Origin: Candidatus Bipolaricaulota bacterium
Lineage (GTDB): Bacteria > Bipolaricaulota > Bipolaricaulia > UBA7950 > UBA9294
Assembly: GCA_021159105.1 (NCBI GenBank)
Contig: JAGGSM010000054.1
Span: forward strand, 1-14,778
Direction of reading: 5' to 3'
DNA length: 14,778 nucleotides
This document shows, one piece after another, positions 13,300-14,778 of this stretch (positions are counted from its first letter, which is position 1; each line of letters begins with the position of its first letter). A model generated the notes under the pieces. It was not told the origin of the DNA. It was given only the letters and a program-made list of their open reading frames with translations, and did no database searches. The position numbers were made by a program, and so were the translations under genes.

Positions 13300-14673
13300 A
13301 TGTCAATGATCGGGCTTTGCCATTACAAGGTCGGTGGGACGGATGGCGTCTCCCTGGAGATGGACAAGTGGAAGACTGCCCTAGAGAGATTGGGGCACAC
13401 GGTCTATCTGTGCGGTGGCGACCTGGGTACGGGCGATGGGTACCTGATCGAGGAGCTGTATCACCACCGCGAGGATGCAGAGCGGATGGCGCGAAACACC
13501 TTCTATGAACTGAGGGACTATGAAAGCGGTACGGCGCTTGAGCAGGACATAATCTCCCTCTCCCGCGTGATCGAAAGAAAGCTGATCGCCTTTATCGAGG
13601 ATAAACACGTTGATCTGCTCATTCCAAACAACATCTGGTCGATCGGGGCAAACCCCGCAGCGGCGATCGCGTTCACCAATGTCGTGCGCAAGCTGCATAT
13701 TCCTGCGATCGGGCACAACCATGATTTCCACTGGGAAACCTTCCGAGGAATGCGGCCAACTTGCCCAGAGGCGCAGCGGATCATCGATCAGTACCTTCCT
13801 CCGGTGGATCCGTTGATCAGCCACGTAGTGATCAACAGCTTCGCCCGTGATGAGCTGCAGGAAAGACGTGGCGTGTTGTCCACGATCGTCCCCAATGTGT
13901 TCGACTTTTCCGGCCCGGATTGGAAGGTTGATGACTACAATCAAGATTTCCGCTCGAAGATCGGGGTGGGAGAAAACGACGTTCTCGTTTTGCAGGCGAC
14001 GCGCATCGTCTCGCGCAAGGGGATCGAACTTGCGATCGACTTGCTGGAGAGACTGAATCAGCCAGAATTTCGCGATCAGATTACGAGGAGCGGCTTGTAC
14101 GATGGGCGGAGGTTCAGCGAAAAGAGCCGAATTGTCCTTGTTCTAGCCGGCTACTCTGAGGATCCGAAAAAAGAGTACTTGAACCGCCTGCGGGAGAAAG
14201 CAGAGAGCATGGGGGTGGAGCTTCGCGTCATCTCCGATCTAGTCAAATCGAGGCGAGAGATCGAAGATGGGAAGAAAATCTACTCCCTGTGGGATTGCTA
14301 CGTCTTTGCCGATCTCGTCACCTATCCGTCTTTGTACGAGGGCTGGGGAAACCAGTTTCTCGAAGCACTGCGCGCCCGCGTTCCGATCGTTGTCTTCGAA
14401 TATCCCGTCTACCGGGCTGATATCAAGGAGAAGGGATTCTCCGTCATCTCTCTGGGAAGCGAGATTGTGGGCAAGGATGAGCTGGGCCTGGCACGAGTGA
14501 GTGAGCAGTCTGTTACGCGCGCTGCGCAGGAGGGCGTGCGGGCACTGGCGGATAAAGCGTTTCGCGAAGCGATGGTGGAGCGGAACTTCGCCCTTGGTAA
14601 GCGCTACTACAGCCTAGAGAGCCTGGAGAATTATCTACGTACGGTTTTACGCAATAGAAATATCGAGGCATGA
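13300..14673 (+). CDS. GT4-family glycosyltransferase, possibly mannosylglucosylglycerate synthase-like
   Basis: This is a 457-residue cytoplasmic retaining glycosyltransferase with a GT-B fold. The N-terminal half begins MSMIGLCHYKVGGTDGVSLEM, a glycine-rich loop for the acceptor side, and holds IPAIGHNHDFHWE near 134-146. The C-terminal half binds the nucleotide sugar: LQATRIVSRKGIELAIDLL (Arg235 and Lys240 expected at the diphosphate), VLAGYSEDP near 281-289, and the GT4 E-x7-E motif EGWGNQFLE (Glu347, Glu355). The opening motif and length resemble what I recall of mannosylglucosylglycerate synthases, which mannosylate glucosylglycerate to make a compatible solute. I cannot confirm this without a search; sucrose-phosphate-synthase-like or other GT4 roles remain open. 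It starts 30 bases after the permease, with AGGA at 13290-13293, so it is in the importer operon. A second start at 13306 is possible. Confidence 0.85.
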   Translation: MSMIGLCHYKVGGTDGVSLEMDKWKTALERLGHTVYLCGGDLGTGDGYLIEELYHHREDAERMARNTFYELRDYESGTALEQDIISLSRVIERKLIAFIEDKHVDLLIPNNIWSIGANPAAAIAFTNVVRKLHIPAIGHNHDFHWETFRGMRPTCPEAQRIIDQYLPPVDPLISHVVINSFARDELQERRGVLSTIVPNVFDFSGPDWKVDDYNQDFRSKIGVGENDVLVLQATRIVSRKGIELAIDLLERLNQPEFRDQITRSGLYDGRRFSEKSRIVLVLAGYSEDPKKEYLNRLREKAESMGVELRVISDLVKSRREIEDGKKIYSLWDCYVFADLVTYPSLYEGWGNQFLEALRARVPIVVFEYPVYRADIKEKGFSVISLGSEIVGKDELGLARVSEQSVTRAAQEGVRALADKAFREAMVERNFALGKRYYSLESLENYLRTVLRNRNIEA

Positions 14674-14690
14674 TAACAAAGGGAGAAAAT

Positions 14691-14778
14691 ATGGAAACAA
14701 ATAGAAGAGATATAGTAATCGGTATAAGCACGCGCAACTGTGCTGACACGGTCAGCGGAGTGCTTCAAAAGGTGGATG
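14691..14778 (+). CDS. N-terminus of a probable GT-A (GT2-like) glycosyltransferase, cut by window edge
   Basis: Only 29 codons are present. The ATG at 14691 follows AAAGGGAG (14678-14685) at five bases and lies 17 bases after the GT4 stop, so it belongs to the same operon. The peptide METNRRDIVIGISTRNCADT, followed by VSGVLQKVD, has the first beta strand and loop of GT-A nucleotide-sugar transferases (I-x-I-G-I-S-x-x-N, then a helix with DTV). Partner enzymes such as glucosylglycerate or glucosyl-3-phosphoglycerate synthases would fit the context, but the fragment is too short to choose. Confidence 0.6.
   Translation, partial: METNRRDIVIGISTRNCADTVSGVLQKVD

Noticed and set aside
1..14778. 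CRISPR arrays, tRNA or rRNA genes, insertion sequences
   Set aside because: No regularly spaced repeats, cloverleaf or rRNA core sequences, or transposase motifs were seen on either strand.

Overview
The window is bacterial: tightly packed genes, Shine-Dalgarno sites, sigma70-like promoters, intrinsic terminators and no introns. Base composition is moderately GC-rich by eye. A lipobox lipoprotein and a large membrane-anchored AsmA-like protein suggest a diderm cell. PFK, a ROK sugar kinase, a carbohydrate ABC importer and a possible compatible-solute glycosyltransferase would suit a fermentative, perhaps thermophilic lineage such as Bipolaricaulota or Thermotogota. That placement is a guess; no rRNA or other marker gene is present.

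Layout. (1) 1-431, minus strand: the N-terminal part of a cell-wall amidase that runs off the left edge. (2) 626-3854, plus strand: a DUF2062 plus AsmA-like membrane protein, then a HI0933/YhiN-type flavoprotein 37 bases later, probably one operon. (3) 3855-4755: a mostly non-coding stretch with a possible small structured RNA ending in a terminator. It also holds a minus-strand ribbon-helix-helix (RHH) repressor gene with its own terminator, and an upstream region dense in short repeats and palindromes. (4) 4756-5817: a secreted PKD plus beta-propeller lipoprotein behind a strong extended -10 promoter. (5) 5818-6067: a degenerate intergenic repeat. (6) 6068-8148: ATP-type 6-phosphofructokinase (plus) and a ROK-family sugar kinase (minus), convergent, with stop codons overlapping in a CTAG.

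(7) 8343-14778, all plus strand, is the most interesting part. A transcription factor has a GntR winged helix fused to a cytoplasmic copy of an ABC sugar-binding protein. It is followed by a near-consensus promoter carrying a palindromic operator over its -10 box. Then come a secreted sugar-binding protein, a strong hairpin, two MalF/MalG-type permeases sharing a 1-nt overlap, a GT4 glycosyltransferase and the start of another probable glycosyltransferase.

A reasonable model: the importer takes up an oligosaccharide or glycoside, the SBP-fused GntR senses the same ligand inside the cell and controls the importer promoter, and the glycosyltransferases make or modify a related glycoside. The GT4 resembles what I recall of mannosylglucosylglycerate synthases. 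No ABC ATPase is encoded here, so one must be supplied from elsewhere or from beyond the right edge.
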